A program made the translations under genes and the position numbers. Below, piece after piece: positions 33,316 to 44,681 of a stretch of 64,000 nucleotides of DNA. How positions within the stretch are numbered: position 1 is the stretch's first letter; every line of letters starts with the position of its first letter. The notes beneath the pieces were generated by a model. That model had not been told where the DNA came from. It did no database searches and worked only from the letters and a program-made list of their open reading frames with translations. This stretch comes from Streptomyces malaysiense (GTDB taxonomy: Bacteria; Actinomycetota; Actinomycetes; Streptomycetales; Streptomycetaceae). The DNA lies in the NCBI RefSeq assembly GCF_000980885.2, contig NZ_LBDA02000053.1, positions 85,691-149,690 on the forward strand. The letters are read 5' to 3'.

Positions 33316-33344
33316 ATCGACGCAAGGCGCTTTCGGAGCCCGCC

Positions 33345-34406
33345 CTACAGTTCGACCTCCTTCATCAGCATGCCGACCTCGGTGTTCGACAGCCGCCGCA
33401 GCCAGCCGGACTTCTGGTCGCCCAGGGTGATCGGGCCGAACGCGGTGCGCACCAGCTTGTCGACCGGGAACCCGGCCTCCGCGAGCATGCGCCGCACGAT
33501 GTGCTTGCGGCCCTCGTGCAGGGTCACCTCGACCAGGTAGTTCTTGCCGGTCTGGTCCACCACCCGGAAGTGGTCCGCGCGCGCGTAGCCGTCCTCCAGC
33601 TGGATGCCGTCCTTCAGTCGCTTGCCGAGGTCGCGCGGGATCGGGCCGACGATGTGCGCGAGGTACGTCTTCTGCACGCCGTACTTGGGGTGCGTCAGGC
33701 GGTGCGCCAGCTCACCGTGGTTGGTGAGCAGGATGACGCCCTCGGTCTCGGTGTCCAGCCGGCCGACGTGGAAGAGCCGCGTCTCACGGTTGGTGACGTA
33801 GTCGCCGAGGCACTGGCGCCCCTCCGGGTCCTCCATCGTGGAGACGACACCGGCGGGCTTGTTCAGCGAGAAGAACTGGTACGACTGGGTCGCCACGGTC
33901 AGGCCGTCGACCTTGACCTCGTCCTTCTCCGGGTCGACACGCTTGCCCTGCTCGGTGACGATCTCGCCGTTGACCTCGACGCGGCACTGCTCGATCAGCT
34001 CCTCGCAGGCGCGCCGGGAGCCGTAGCCCGCGCGCGCGAGCACCTTCTGGAGCCGCTCGCCCTCCTGCTCGGCGCCCGGGAAGGTCTTGGGCAGCTTGAC
34101 GTCCTTCTTGCCCGCGTACCGGTCCCGGTTGCGCTCCTCGGCCCGCGTCTCGTACTCACGCGAGCGCGAGGGCTCCGTACGGCCGCCCTGCTGGGGCCGC
34201 CGCGGGCCGCCCTTGGCGCCGCCGCGGGCCGCTCCGCCACGCCCGGACTTGGGCCCGTCCTGGGTCGCGCCGGGGCCCACGTCGTAGCGGCGCTCCTCGG
34301 GGCGGGGCTTGCGGGGACGGCCCTGCCCCTGGCGCTCGTCCCGGTTGTTGCCGGCGCCGCGGTGGTTACCGCGCCCGCCACTCTTGCCGCTGCCGCTGCT
34401 TCGCAT
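33345..34406 (-). CDS. pseudouridine synthase, RsuA/RluB family
   Basis: 353 residues. The first 110 or so are a Gly/Arg-rich disordered extension (GRGNHRGAGNNRDERQGQGR). Next comes an S4 RNA-binding domain (RLQKVLARAGYGSRRACEEL) and the catalytic domain with the conserved FHVGRLDTETEGVILLTN; the Asp of GRLD is catalytic. RluB modifies 23S rRNA in the peptidyl-transferase region. ATG at 34406 is the first good start; a TTG codon precedes it. The gene is 12 bases after scpB, in the conserved actinobacterial order parA-scpA-scpB-pseudouridine synthase. Confidence 0.93.
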   Translation of the reverse strand: MRSSGSGKSGGRGNHRGAGNNRDERQGQGRPRKPRPEERRYDVGPGATQDGPKSGRGGAARGGAKGGPRRPQQGGRTEPSRSREYETRAEERNRDRYAGKKDVKLPKTFPGAEQEGERLQKVLARAGYGSRRACEELIEQCRVEVNGEIVTEQGKRVDPEKDEVKVDGLTVATQSYQFFSLNKPAGVVSTMEDPEGRQCLGDYVTNRETRLFHVGRLDTETEGVILLTNHGELAHRLTHPKYGVQKTYLAHIVGPIPRDLGKRLKDGIQLEDGYARADHFRVVDQTGKNYLVEVTLHEGRKHIVRRMLAEAGFPVDKLVRTAFGPITLGDQKSGWLRRLSNTEVGMLMKEVEL

Positions 34407-34418
34407 CAAAGTTCCGTC

Positions 34419-35066
34419 TTAGTCGTCTGCGTCCTCTGCACCCGGCGCGTCGGGCGCGTCCGGGTCGAACGACGGGACTCCCTCCTGGGTCTCGGCCTCG
34501 ATCGCCTCCGCCTCCGGGAGGAAGGGCGCGAGTTCCGGGAGCTCGTCCAGGCCGCGCAGGCCCATCCGCTCCAGGAAGTAGTTCGTCGTCCTGTACAGGA
34601 TCGCACCTGTTTCGGGTTCCGCGCCCGCCTCCTCGACCAGACCGCGCTGGAGCAGGGTGCGCATCACACCGTCGCAGTTCACTCCGCGTACCGCGGAGAC
34701 CCGGCTGCGGCTGACCGGCTGGCGGTAGGCGACGACCGCGAGGGTCTCCAGCGCGGCCTGGGTGAGCCGGGCCGTCTGGCCGTCCAGGACGAGGCGCTCC
34801 ACGGCGGGCGCGTAGGCGGCGCGCGTGTAGAAGCGCCAGCCGCCCGCGACCTGGCGCAGCTCGAAGCCTCGGCCCTCGGCGGTGTACTCGTCGGCCAGCG
34901 CCCGCAGCGCGTCCGCGATCTGCCGCCGCGGCCGCTCCAGGATCCTGGCGAGGTGCTCCTCGGTCGCGGGCTCGTCCACGACCATGAGGACGGCCTCCAG
35001 GGCGGGCCTGAGCTCCAGGCCGGCCACGGCGCCCGGTCCCACGGGGGCCTCGGTGGTCTCGCTCAC
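34419..35066 (-). CDS. scpB: segregation and condensation protein ScpB
   Basis: 215 residues. Two winged-helix domains typical of ScpB are visible: LRPALEAVLMVVDEPATEEHL, then ALETLAVVAYRQPVSRSRVSAVRGVNCDGVMRTLL. ScpB dimerises and binds the kleisin ScpA to form the SMC condensin. The C-terminus is an acidic tail. GTG at 35066 overlaps the scpA stop by four bases. Confidence 0.96.
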   Translation of the reverse strand: MSETTEAPVGPGAVAGLELRPALEAVLMVVDEPATEEHLARILERPRRQIADALRALADEYTAEGRGFELRQVAGGWRFYTRAAYAPAVERLVLDGQTARLTQAALETLAVVAYRQPVSRSRVSAVRGVNCDGVMRTLLQRGLVEEAGAEPETGAILYRTTNYFLERMGLRGLDELPELAPFLPEAEAIEAETQEGVPSFDPDAPDAPGAEDADD

Positions 35067-36046
35067 GGCTTCCTCTCCTCCTCGGCCCCGGGCCGCTCGG
35101 GCGGCCGGTCGAACTCGTCGGTGACCGCCGGCTGTGCCGCCCCGTCCCCGCCGGTCCAGCGCACCAGCAGCTCCCCGAGGGCGGCCTCCTGCTCCAGGGC
35201 GACCGCCTTCTCCCGGTACAGCTCCAGGAGCGCCAGGAAACGGGCCACGACGGTGAGCGTGTCCCCGGTGTCCGCCACCAGCACCCGGAAGCTGGCCTCG
35301 CCCAGCTCGCGCAGCCGCGCGACCACGATCCGGGCCTGTTCCTGCACGCTGACCAGCGGGGCGTGGATGTGGTCGACGTACACCTGCGGCCTGGGCCGGG
35401 GCTGCATTGCCTTGACCGCGAGCTTCGCGAAGCCCTCGGGCCCGATGCTGATCACGACCTCCGGCAGCAGCTCGGCGTGCCCGGGTTCGAGGCCGACGGT
35501 ACGGGGGTGACGGCGGGCCTCCTCGTCGACGCGGGCGTTGAAGATGTCGGCGATCTGCTTGTACGCCCGGTACTGGAGCAGCCGTGCGAAGAGCAGGTCC
35601 CGCGCTTCGAGCAGCGCCAGGTCGCCCTCGTCCTCCACCTCGGCGGCGGGCAGCAGCCGGGCCGCCTTCAGATCGAGCAGCGTGGCCGCGACGACGAGGA
35701 ACTCGGTCGTCTGGTCCAGGTCCCAGTCCGGCCCCATCGCGCGGATGTGCGCCATGAACTCGTCGGTGACCTTGGACAGCGCGACCTCGGTCACGTCCAG
35801 CTTGTGCTTGGCGATCAGCTGGAGCAGCAGGTCGAAGGGCCCCTCGAAGTTGGCGAGACGGACCTTGAAGACGCCGTCGGCCGGCCCGTCGGGTCCGGTG
35901 GCGGACTCCGCGGCCTCGGGTGGGAGGGGCTCCTCCGGTACGACGGCTCCGGGCGCCTCTTCGACGACCGGTGCTCCCGGTCCCCGTCCCAGCGCGCGCC
36001 GACGGCCGGCACCAGGGCCGGGACGGGGGGCGTCGTTCGAGGTCAT
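35063..36046 (-). CDS. scpA: segregation and condensation protein ScpA (kleisin)
   Basis: 327 residues. After a Pro/Ala-rich N-terminal extension of about 55 residues, FKVRLANFEGPFDLLLQLIAKHKLDVTEVAL is the conserved kleisin N-terminal block, and FLVVAATLLDLKAARLLP continues it. The C-terminal winged helix (FLALLELYREKAVALEQ) binds the SMC head. Together with ScpB and SMC it organises the chromosome. It is translated with scpB and lies 17 bases after the RHH gene. Confidence 0.96.
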   Translation of the reverse strand: MTSNDAPRPGPGAGRRRALGRGPGAPVVEEAPGAVVPEEPLPPEAAESATGPDGPADGVFKVRLANFEGPFDLLLQLIAKHKLDVTEVALSKVTDEFMAHIRAMGPDWDLDQTTEFLVVAATLLDLKAARLLPAAEVEDEGDLALLEARDLLFARLLQYRAYKQIADIFNARVDEEARRHPRTVGLEPGHAELLPEVVISIGPEGFAKLAVKAMQPRPRPQVYVDHIHAPLVSVQEQARIVVARLRELGEASFRVLVADTGDTLTVVARFLALLELYREKAVALEQEAALGELLVRWTGGDGAAQPAVTDEFDRPPERPGAEEERKP

Positions 36047-36063
36047 CGCCCCGCAGGCTACCG

Positions 36064-36588
36064 CTAACGCCCCCGCAGCCGCCGTACGAGGATGCTCGCG
36101 TCCCCGCGGGACTCCAGGTCCGCCAGCACCACGGCCACCGCCTCGCGCACGATGCGCCCGCGGTCCACCGCGAGTCCGTGCTCGCCGCGGAGCACCAGCC
36201 GGGCGTGCTCCAGGTCCATCAGCTCCTCGGCGGAGACGTAGACCGTGATCTTCTCGTCGTGCCGCTCGCGGCCGCTGGGCCGCCGGTTCGCCGCCCGGCC
36301 CCGCTTGCGCGGTTCGGCGGCGGAAGCCTCCGGCGCGGGGCCCCGGCGCCGGGCGCGGGACTCGGCGTCGGCCGGTTCCGCGTCCGCCGCCACGTGCTCC
36401 GCGCCCTCGCCGTCCCCGCTCCGCACGGGCACGGCCGGCGGCGCGTCCTCGGCGGCGGCCACGTCGTCGCTGTCCTGCGCGGGTGCCGGCACCCGGGCCT
36501 CACCGCCCGCGGCGCGCCGGGGAGTCGACGGCTGGAGCGCCATCCCCCCTGTCGTACGGAAGAGTTCGTCGGCCCCCGGCAGACTCAC
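36064..36588 (-). CDS. ribbon-helix-helix-like protein coupled to ParA
   Basis: 174 residues. The first 110 are Ala/Glu/Arg-rich and probably disordered. The C-terminal 60 or so (EKITVYVSAEELMDLEHARL, then AVDRGRIVREAVAVVLADLE) read like a ribbon-helix-helix DNA-binding domain: a short beta strand followed by two helices. GTG at 36588 overlaps the parA stop by four bases. There is no parB here, so this protein may be the DNA-binding partner of the ParA-like ATPase, as RHH proteins are in some plasmid partition systems. That role is inferred. Confidence 0.68.
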   Translation of the reverse strand: MSLPGADELFRTTGGMALQPSTPRRAAGGEARVPAPAQDSDDVAAAEDAPPAVPVRSGDGEGAEHVAADAEPADAESRARRRGPAPEASAAEPRKRGRAANRRPSGRERHDEKITVYVSAEELMDLEHARLVLRGEHGLAVDRGRIVREAVAVVLADLESRGDASILVRRLRGR

Positions 36589-37760
36589 TCGGCGTGACAC
36601 CGGGCGAGCACCTCCCTGGCGAGCTGGCGATAGGCGGCGGCACCGACGGAGTTGGAGGCGTACGTGGTGATCGGCTCGCCGGCCACCGTGGTCTCCGGGA
36701 AGCGGACCGTGCGCCCGATGACCGTGTGGTAGACGTGGTCGTCGAAGGCCTCGACCACACGGGCCAGGACCTCGCGGCTGTGCACCGTGCGCGAGTCGTA
36801 CATGGTGGCGAGGATGCCGTCCAGCTCCAGCTCGGGGTTGAGCCGTTCCTGGACCTTCTCGATGGTCTCGGTCAGCAGGGCCACACCGCGCAGCGCGAAG
36901 AACTCGCACTCCAGCGGCACGATCACCTTGTGCGCGGCGGTCAGGGCGTTCACCGTGAGCAGGCCCAGCGAGGGCTGGCAGTCGATCACGATGTAGTCGT
37001 AGTCGGGCAGCAGCGGCTTGAGCGCCCGCTGGAGCGTGGACTCGCGCGCGACCTCGGAGACCAGCTGGACCTCGGCGGCCGACAGGTCGATGTTGGAGGG
37101 CAGCAGGTCCATGTTGGGGACCGCGGTCTTCAGCAGGACCTCGTCCGCGGACATGCCCCGCTCCATGAGCAGGTTGTAGACCGTGAGGTCGAGTTCCATG
37201 GGGTTGACGCCGAGACCCACCGACAGCGCGCCCTGCGGGTCGAAGTCCACGAGCAGTACGCGCCGGCCGTACTCCGCGAGCGCGGCACCCAGGTTGATGG
37301 TCGACGTCGTCTTGCCGACGCCGCCCTTCTGGTTGCACATCGCGATGATCTTCGCGGGGCCGTGGTCGGTCAGCGGGCCCGGGATCGGGAAGTACGGCAG
37401 CGGGCGACCGGTGGGACCGATGCGCTCACGGCGCTGGCGGGCCGCGTCGGGCGCGAGCGTGGCCGCGTACTCCGGATCGGGCTCGTACTCGGCGTCGGGG
37501 TCGTAGAAGTGCCCCTCGGGCAGTTCGTCGTAGTCGGCGAGTTGGTTGTGGGGCGCGCCACTTCCGTCGCCGGCCATGGCGTTCACGTGATGGCCATCCA
37601 TGCTCTGGTGTGCTGTCCGGGGCATCTGGGTTCCCGGACTCTGGTGGGCTGCGAAGGTGCGCACAGCTACGGAGCCGACAGCCTCGAATCCCGCGGGCCC
37701 CTGGCCCCCTGCGGGCATTCCTGGTTGACCACCCCCGGGAGAAAATGTCGACTCATTCAC
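36585..37760 (-). CDS. ParA/Soj family ATPase
   Basis: 391 residues. The deviant Walker A motif is CNQKGGVGKTTSTINLG, Walker A' is VLLVDFDPQGALSVGLG, and Walker B is YIVIDCQPSLGLLT. An N-terminal extension of about 110 residues is Gly/Pro-rich then acidic. This is not the oriC-linked ParA but the second actinobacterial ParA that travels with scpA-scpB. GTG at 37760 follows AAGGAGGTAAG by about 12 bases; another in-frame GTG lies at about 37784, so the start is not certain. It is probably the first gene of a parA-RHH-scpA-scpB-pseudouridine synthase operon. Confidence 0.92.
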   Translation of the reverse strand: MNESTFSPGGGQPGMPAGGQGPAGFEAVGSVAVRTFAAHQSPGTQMPRTAHQSMDGHHVNAMAGDGSGAPHNQLADYDELPEGHFYDPDAEYEPDPEYAATLAPDAARQRRERIGPTGRPLPYFPIPGPLTDHGPAKIIAMCNQKGGVGKTTSTINLGAALAEYGRRVLLVDFDPQGALSVGLGVNPMELDLTVYNLLMERGMSADEVLLKTAVPNMDLLPSNIDLSAAEVQLVSEVARESTLQRALKPLLPDYDYIVIDCQPSLGLLTVNALTAAHKVIVPLECEFFALRGVALLTETIEKVQERLNPELELDGILATMYDSRTVHSREVLARVVEAFDDHVYHTVIGRTVRFPETTVAGEPITTYASNSVGAAAYRQLAREVLARCHAE

Positions 37761-38021
37761 AAGTCGTCTTACCTCCTTGGTGACCAGGAAACTTCTAGAC
37801 AAGGTCAGCGTGGCACCATGCCGACGGTTGGCGACTCTATGGCGTGTCGGCGGTCCGCAGCAACACAATCCGCCGGACCCGGCGGGATGTGTCGGCAATG
37901 AAACATGTCGCTGTCAAGGGCGTACGGCCGTCGCACAGCAGGTTTCACCGGGGTGCGAATCGGTTGAACGGTTACGTTCGAGGCGAGTTGACCGAGCGTC
38001 GCAAAGTGACCATACACACAT
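37761..38021. other. promoter region of the parA operon
   Basis: About 260 bases (384 in total between parA and ald, including the terminator) with no gene. A palindrome GAACG-GTTA-CGTTC lies at 37966-37979. No clear promoter hexamers were found. Confidence 0.4.
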
Positions 38022-38054
38022 CCGGCCGGACCTTGTCGGGCAAGGTCCGGCCGG
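38022..38054 (-). terminator. hairpin terminator after ald
   Basis: CCGGCCGGACCTTG (38022-38035) pairs perfectly with 38041-38054 around TCGGG, about 90 bases beyond the ald stop. Confidence 0.75.
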
Positions 38055-38144
38055 GCGTGGGCGGTTGACGAGACGTGTTGACGAATCGCCTTTTATCGGT
38101 GGGCGACTCGATGACTCACCAGGTCGCGCGCCGGGTCACGAGGG

Positions 38145-39260
<1,116 letters not shown>

Positions 39261-39318
39261 GTCGATCACGGTCCTTGGCTCAGAGGGTATGGGGGGTGCA
39301 TTACGGATGTACCCAGAC

Positions 39319-39330
39319 ATGCCTAGGCAT
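39319..39330. promoter_or_regulatory. 12-base palindrome upstream of ald
   Basis: ATGCCTAGGCAT is a perfect palindrome about 60 bases before the ald start, in A+T-richer sequence. It is placed where an operator would be, but no binding protein can be named. Confidence 0.4.
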
Positions 39331-39396
39331 ACCGGGAGACACCGCAGGAACATGCGGCAGAGCCAGTTTAATGAAGGTGTTCCGCCTGTCTAGCCT

Positions 39397-39418
39397 TTCA
39401 TTGCATCAATCTTCATTG
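39397..39418 (-). promoter_or_regulatory. direct CAATGAA repeats upstream of ald
   Basis: On the minus strand CAATGAA occurs twice with a 15-base period (39412-39418 and 39397-39403), the second copy overlapping the 3' end of the upstream gene. Regularly spaced repeats are typical of Lrp/AsnC-type regulators, which control ald in mycobacteria (AldR). Confidence 0.35.
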
Positions 39419-41493
39419 GATGCACTGCGGATTTCGCAGGCGTCAGCGTCCGGTTCCGGGCCCCTGGCCTGCTGTGACGGCCGCTCCGGTGCCTCCTCGC
39501 CCAGGAGACGCCCGGCCGTGGCCCGGTGCAACCGGGCCGCCGTCGGGTCGCCGAGGCGCTCCAGGGTGTCCGCGAGACGCAGCTGCAACGCGGCCTGGAG
39601 GCGGACGTCGTCCGCGCGTCGTGCCCACCGCTCCGCCTCCTGGCAGGTGCGCAGCGATTCCTGGGGGTGGCCCGCGTACTCCTGCACCCGGGCGGTCTCG
39701 CTCAACGCCCGTGCCAGGGCGGCGACATCGCCGCCCTTGCGGTGGGCCGCGCAGGCCGCCCGCCAGTTGCGCAGCGCCTCGCCGTAGCGGCCCGCGTAGG
39801 TGTGGGCGGTGGCGATCCGGCCGTAGAGCCGCGCGGCCTCCGCGCGCTCACCGCGGGCCAGCCGGTCGGCCAGCGCGCGCCCGAACCAGTCGGCGGCCCG
39901 TTCGTAGTCCCCCAGCTCCAGGTGGGCGCCGCCTACGGATTCCATCGCGCGGCCGGTCGCGTACGGGTCGTTCGCCTCGCGCCCGGCGTCCAGCGCGGCC
40001 CGGTAGCGGGCCAGCGCGTCCTGGGTGCGTCCGGTCCGGGCGTCCAGATCGCCCAGATTCAGCAGCGCCGCCGCCCGCTCCCGGGGCAGCCCGCGCCGCT
40101 CGGCGACATCGAGGACGAGGCCGTGCACGCCGTACAGGTCGACGGCGGCCGCCTGGGTGCCGACATGCGCGGCCAGCGCCCTGACCAGCTGCGACAGCAG
40201 CCGCCTCGCCAGGGTGTCCAGCTCTCCGTCGGCCACCGCGAGCCGGGCGGAGGCCAGCAGCACGGGCTTGCGGACACGCAGCCAGTCGGCGGCCGCGCGG
40301 GGGTCGGCGAAGCGCAGCGGACGGGGCAGCCCCTGGATCTTCTCCCGGGACCGGTCGCTGTCCGTCTCGGTGATGGTCCGGCAGGAGTGCAGCAGCCGTA
40401 CGGTCCGCTCCAGCATCCGCGCCCTGGCCAGCTGGAGCTCCCCCGGCCGCTCCTGGGCCTCGGCGAGCGAGCGCAGCAGCGGGTGCAGCCAGCCGGGGAC
40501 GTCGTACTCGGCGAGCGGCGAGCCGGCCGGGCGCAGCAGGCCGAGGGCGACGAAGTCGTCCAGGGTGGCGCGCGCGGCCTCGACGGAGCAGCCGGCCAGC
40601 GCGGAGGCGGTGTGGTCGTCGACCGGACCCGCCGGGGCGAGGCTCAGCAGTCGCAGTATCCGGGCGGCGGCCGGGGGCAGTTCCTCGTGGACCAGCCGGA
40701 AGATCCGGGCCAGCGCGCCGGCGTCCGTCTCCTCCGCGCCGTCCGGCGGGTAGGTGTGCATCCGCTTGGCGAGATCGGCGACGGACGCCTTGGGGCGGGC
40801 GGCGAGCCAGCCGCCCGCCAGCACCAGGGTGGCCGGATGGCCCTGGCACGCCTCCACCAGGCTCTCGGCGGAGCGCGGGTCCACGGTGATGCGGACCGAG
40901 CCGGTGTAGCGGGTGAGCAGTTCCACCGCGGACTTGGTGTCCAGGCCGCCCAGGGTGCAGGGGCGGACGTCCGAGATGCCGGTGAGCGGGCCCTTGGCGA
41001 CGGCCACCACCAGGCAGTCCGGAGCCTCCGGGAGCAGCGCGTCGACCTGCTCGGCGCCGGCCGCGTCGTCCAGGAGGAGGAGCTTCCTGCGGTCGGCGAG
41101 GGCCGCGCGCAGGGCCGCGCAGAGGTCGTCCTCGGCGGCGCCGGCCGGGGCGGGCACGCGCAGCGCGGCGAGCAGTGCGCGGGCGGCCCGCTCGACCGGT
41201 ACGGGGGTACCGTCGGGCTCGGCGAGCCGGGCGCGCAGCACCCCGTCGGGGTAACGGTGGGCGACCTGGCGGACGAGTTCCTCGGCGAGGGTGGTGCGCC
41301 CCGAGCCGGGGCGGCCCGCGATCAGCAGCACCCGCGCCCGGGGGGGCTTGCGACCCGCGAGGGTGTCCAGGCCCGCGCGCTCGATGTCGGCGCACAGCTC
41401 CTTCAACTCCCGTGCACGGCCCAGGAATTGGTCCCCGTCGGCCGAGGGCGCGGACAGCCGCGCACCGCCTGTGTCCACCGCCTGATCCGTCAC
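39406..41493 (-). CDS. STAND-type ATPase with TPR repeats
   Basis: 695 residues. The Walker A motif is LLIAGRPGSGRTTLAEELV near residue 55 and Walker B is RKLLLLDDAAG near 145, both as in NB-ARC/STAND proteins. GGLDTKSAVELLTRYTG and GHPATLVLAGGWLA follow as in AfsR-like proteins. A winged-helix segment precedes about five tetratricopeptide repeats (residues about 470-660, for example ALLNLGDLDARTGRTQDALARYRAAL). It lacks the SARP DNA-binding N-terminus, so it is probably a signalling or scaffold ATPase rather than a transcription activator. GTG at 41493 has GGGAG eight bases upstream. Confidence 0.82.
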   Translation of the reverse strand: MTDQAVDTGGARLSAPSADGDQFLGRARELKELCADIERAGLDTLAGRKPPRARVLLIAGRPGSGRTTLAEELVRQVAHRYPDGVLRARLAEPDGTPVPVERAARALLAALRVPAPAGAAEDDLCAALRAALADRRKLLLLDDAAGAEQVDALLPEAPDCLVVAVAKGPLTGISDVRPCTLGGLDTKSAVELLTRYTGSVRITVDPRSAESLVEACQGHPATLVLAGGWLAARPKASVADLAKRMHTYPPDGAEETDAGALARIFRLVHEELPPAAARILRLLSLAPAGPVDDHTASALAGCSVEAARATLDDFVALGLLRPAGSPLAEYDVPGWLHPLLRSLAEAQERPGELQLARARMLERTVRLLHSCRTITETDSDRSREKIQGLPRPLRFADPRAAADWLRVRKPVLLASARLAVADGELDTLARRLLSQLVRALAAHVGTQAAAVDLYGVHGLVLDVAERRGLPRERAAALLNLGDLDARTGRTQDALARYRAALDAGREANDPYATGRAMESVGGAHLELGDYERAADWFGRALADRLARGERAEAARLYGRIATAHTYAGRYGEALRNWRAACAAHRKGGDVAALARALSETARVQEYAGHPQESLRTCQEAERWARRADDVRLQAALQLRLADTLERLGDPTAARLHRATAGRLLGEEAPERPSQQARGPEPDADACEIRSASNED

Positions 41494-41704
41494 GGGCCAC
41501 ACTCCCGTCCCACACCGCACGCGCAAGCCCGCCGGATCTTCCGGTACGGGCGTTCAAGAGCCTAGTTCACGCTCTGCGACGTTCCGCTCGGAGCACGACG
41601 GGGGCGGCGGGGACATCGCCCGATCGGATCAGGCGATGGTCACACCAATGCGTGCGACGGCCCCGGGACCGGGTACGGGGACGCGTCGTCCCGGGCGGCG
41701 GCGC

Positions 41705-42334
41705 TCAGGACGCGAAGGGCCGGGCCGGCCACTCCGCGTCCGCCGGGCGCAGCGCGTCCAGGCCGTCCCCGCCGCGCGCGGCCACCAGCGAGAGGACGCC
41801 GACGACCAGACAGTTGTTGTGCACGTCACCGGCGAGGATCCGGCGCACCAGCTCGTCGACCGGGACCCGCGCGTACGCCAGGTCGGTCTCCTCGTGCTCC
41901 ACCGCGAAGCGCTCGCCCTCGGCCTCGGACACCCCGCGGGCGAGGAAGATCCGTACGGCCTCGTCGCAGCCGCCGGGGGTGGTGTACACGTCGGTCAGCA
42001 CCCGCCAGTCCTCGGCCTTGACGTGCGCCTCCTCGTACAGCTCGCGCCGGGCCGCGTGCAGCGGGTTCTCGCCGGGCACGTCGAGCAGTCCGGCCGGGAT
42101 CTCCCAGAGCTTGTGCCGCACCGGGTGGCGGTACTGGTTGATCAGCAGCACCCGGTCCTGCTCGTCGAGGGCGAGGACGGCGACCGAGCCCGGGTGGACC
42201 TGGTAGTCGCGGTGGACCACCGAGCCGTCGGGCATGACCACGTCGTCGGTGCGCACCGAGGTCTTGTTGCCGACGAAGGGGATGTCCGTCGCCCGGACCT
42301 CCCACTCCTCGGGAGTGTCCTTGATCGTCGTCAT
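41705..42334 (-). CDS. Nudix hydrolase, ADP-ribose pyrophosphatase type
   Basis: 209 residues. The Nudix box GLLDVPGENPLHAARRELYEE keeps the REx2EE metal site, but has one extra residue before the first Glu and Ala-His instead of the usual x-Gly after EE. YQVHPGSVAVLALDEQDRVLLINQYRHPV is the family N-terminal strand block seen in ADP-ribose diphosphatases. It would split ADP-ribose into AMP and ribose phosphate. ATG at 42334. The pyrG-Nudix order is conserved in actinobacteria (M. tuberculosis Rv1699-Rv1700, from memory). Confidence 0.92.
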   Translation of the reverse strand: MTTIKDTPEEWEVRATDIPFVGNKTSVRTDDVVMPDGSVVHRDYQVHPGSVAVLALDEQDRVLLINQYRHPVRHKLWEIPAGLLDVPGENPLHAARRELYEEAHVKAEDWRVLTDVYTTPGGCDEAVRIFLARGVSEAEGERFAVEHEETDLAYARVPVDELVRRILAGDVHNNCLVVGVLSLVAARGGDGLDALRPADAEWPARPFAS

Positions 42335-42417
42335 GCCCTGTCCTTCCCCATGTGCGCAGGTGGCCGGGGCACGCTCCGTCCGGACGCGCGCACCCCGGCC
42401 ACCGTACAGCGCGCGGG

Positions 42418-44067
<1,650 letters not shown>

Positions 44068-44681
44068 GGCCAAGAGGGGGCTCCCGTGGTCGCTGGCTGT
44101 CGTGCGGTGCGGCTGTACGTCCCGGATCGCTCCGAGGGTGCCGTCGCTGCGGTTCGGGGGTTTCTGGCCCACCGGTCCACGGGCTACCAGGGTATCAGCG
44201 CCCGGGGGCGATGGCTTCCGGCCACGCTCCGTACACGGAGGCGTCGACTTTCGGCCACCTTCCGCACGGGGGCCCGCACGGCGGGGCTCGCGCCGGCCCG
44301 CGCCGGGGAGGCACGACGCCACAGCTCCCCCAGGCGTCCCGGGCACGAGCACAGTCCCGCGGAGCACACACGGTCATCACCGGGAGGTCACCCGTTCGGC
44401 TCACATGGGTTCCCCGGAGCGGCACGCGGATCCTGTGGGTGCGTCGTATCCTGCTCGGACATTCCCTGCCGGGCCCGGCCGGACGACGGCACACCCCCGC
44501 CTGGATCCCCCGGAACAACGAGAGCGCGGCAGTTCGTTGAGCAAAGACTGTCGTTTTGCCTCAGGGCTCGGCGGACTGCTTTGCTTCACCGCTCAACGAC
44601 ACACAACAACGAACCCTTGACCGCACTAGCGACAGCCCCCTCGCGCGGGGGTGTGACGTGGCCGTTCGACTGGAGTTGCAC
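44068..44681. other. intergenic region between pyrG and the GH15 gene
   Basis: About 610 bases without a supported gene. The right part (44530-44640) is A+T-richer and holds a nine-base inverted repeat, TCGTTGAGC (44534-44542) and GCTCAACGA (44591-44599), plus TTGACC at about 44618, which could be a -35 element for the GH15 gene. Confidence 0.4.

Noticed and set aside
44195..44540. Frames of about 107-109 codons in the gap between pyrG and the GH15 gene
   Set aside because: Two frames overlap on opposite strands, neither has a ribosome site or a recognisable motif, and the region looks like a leader/promoter.
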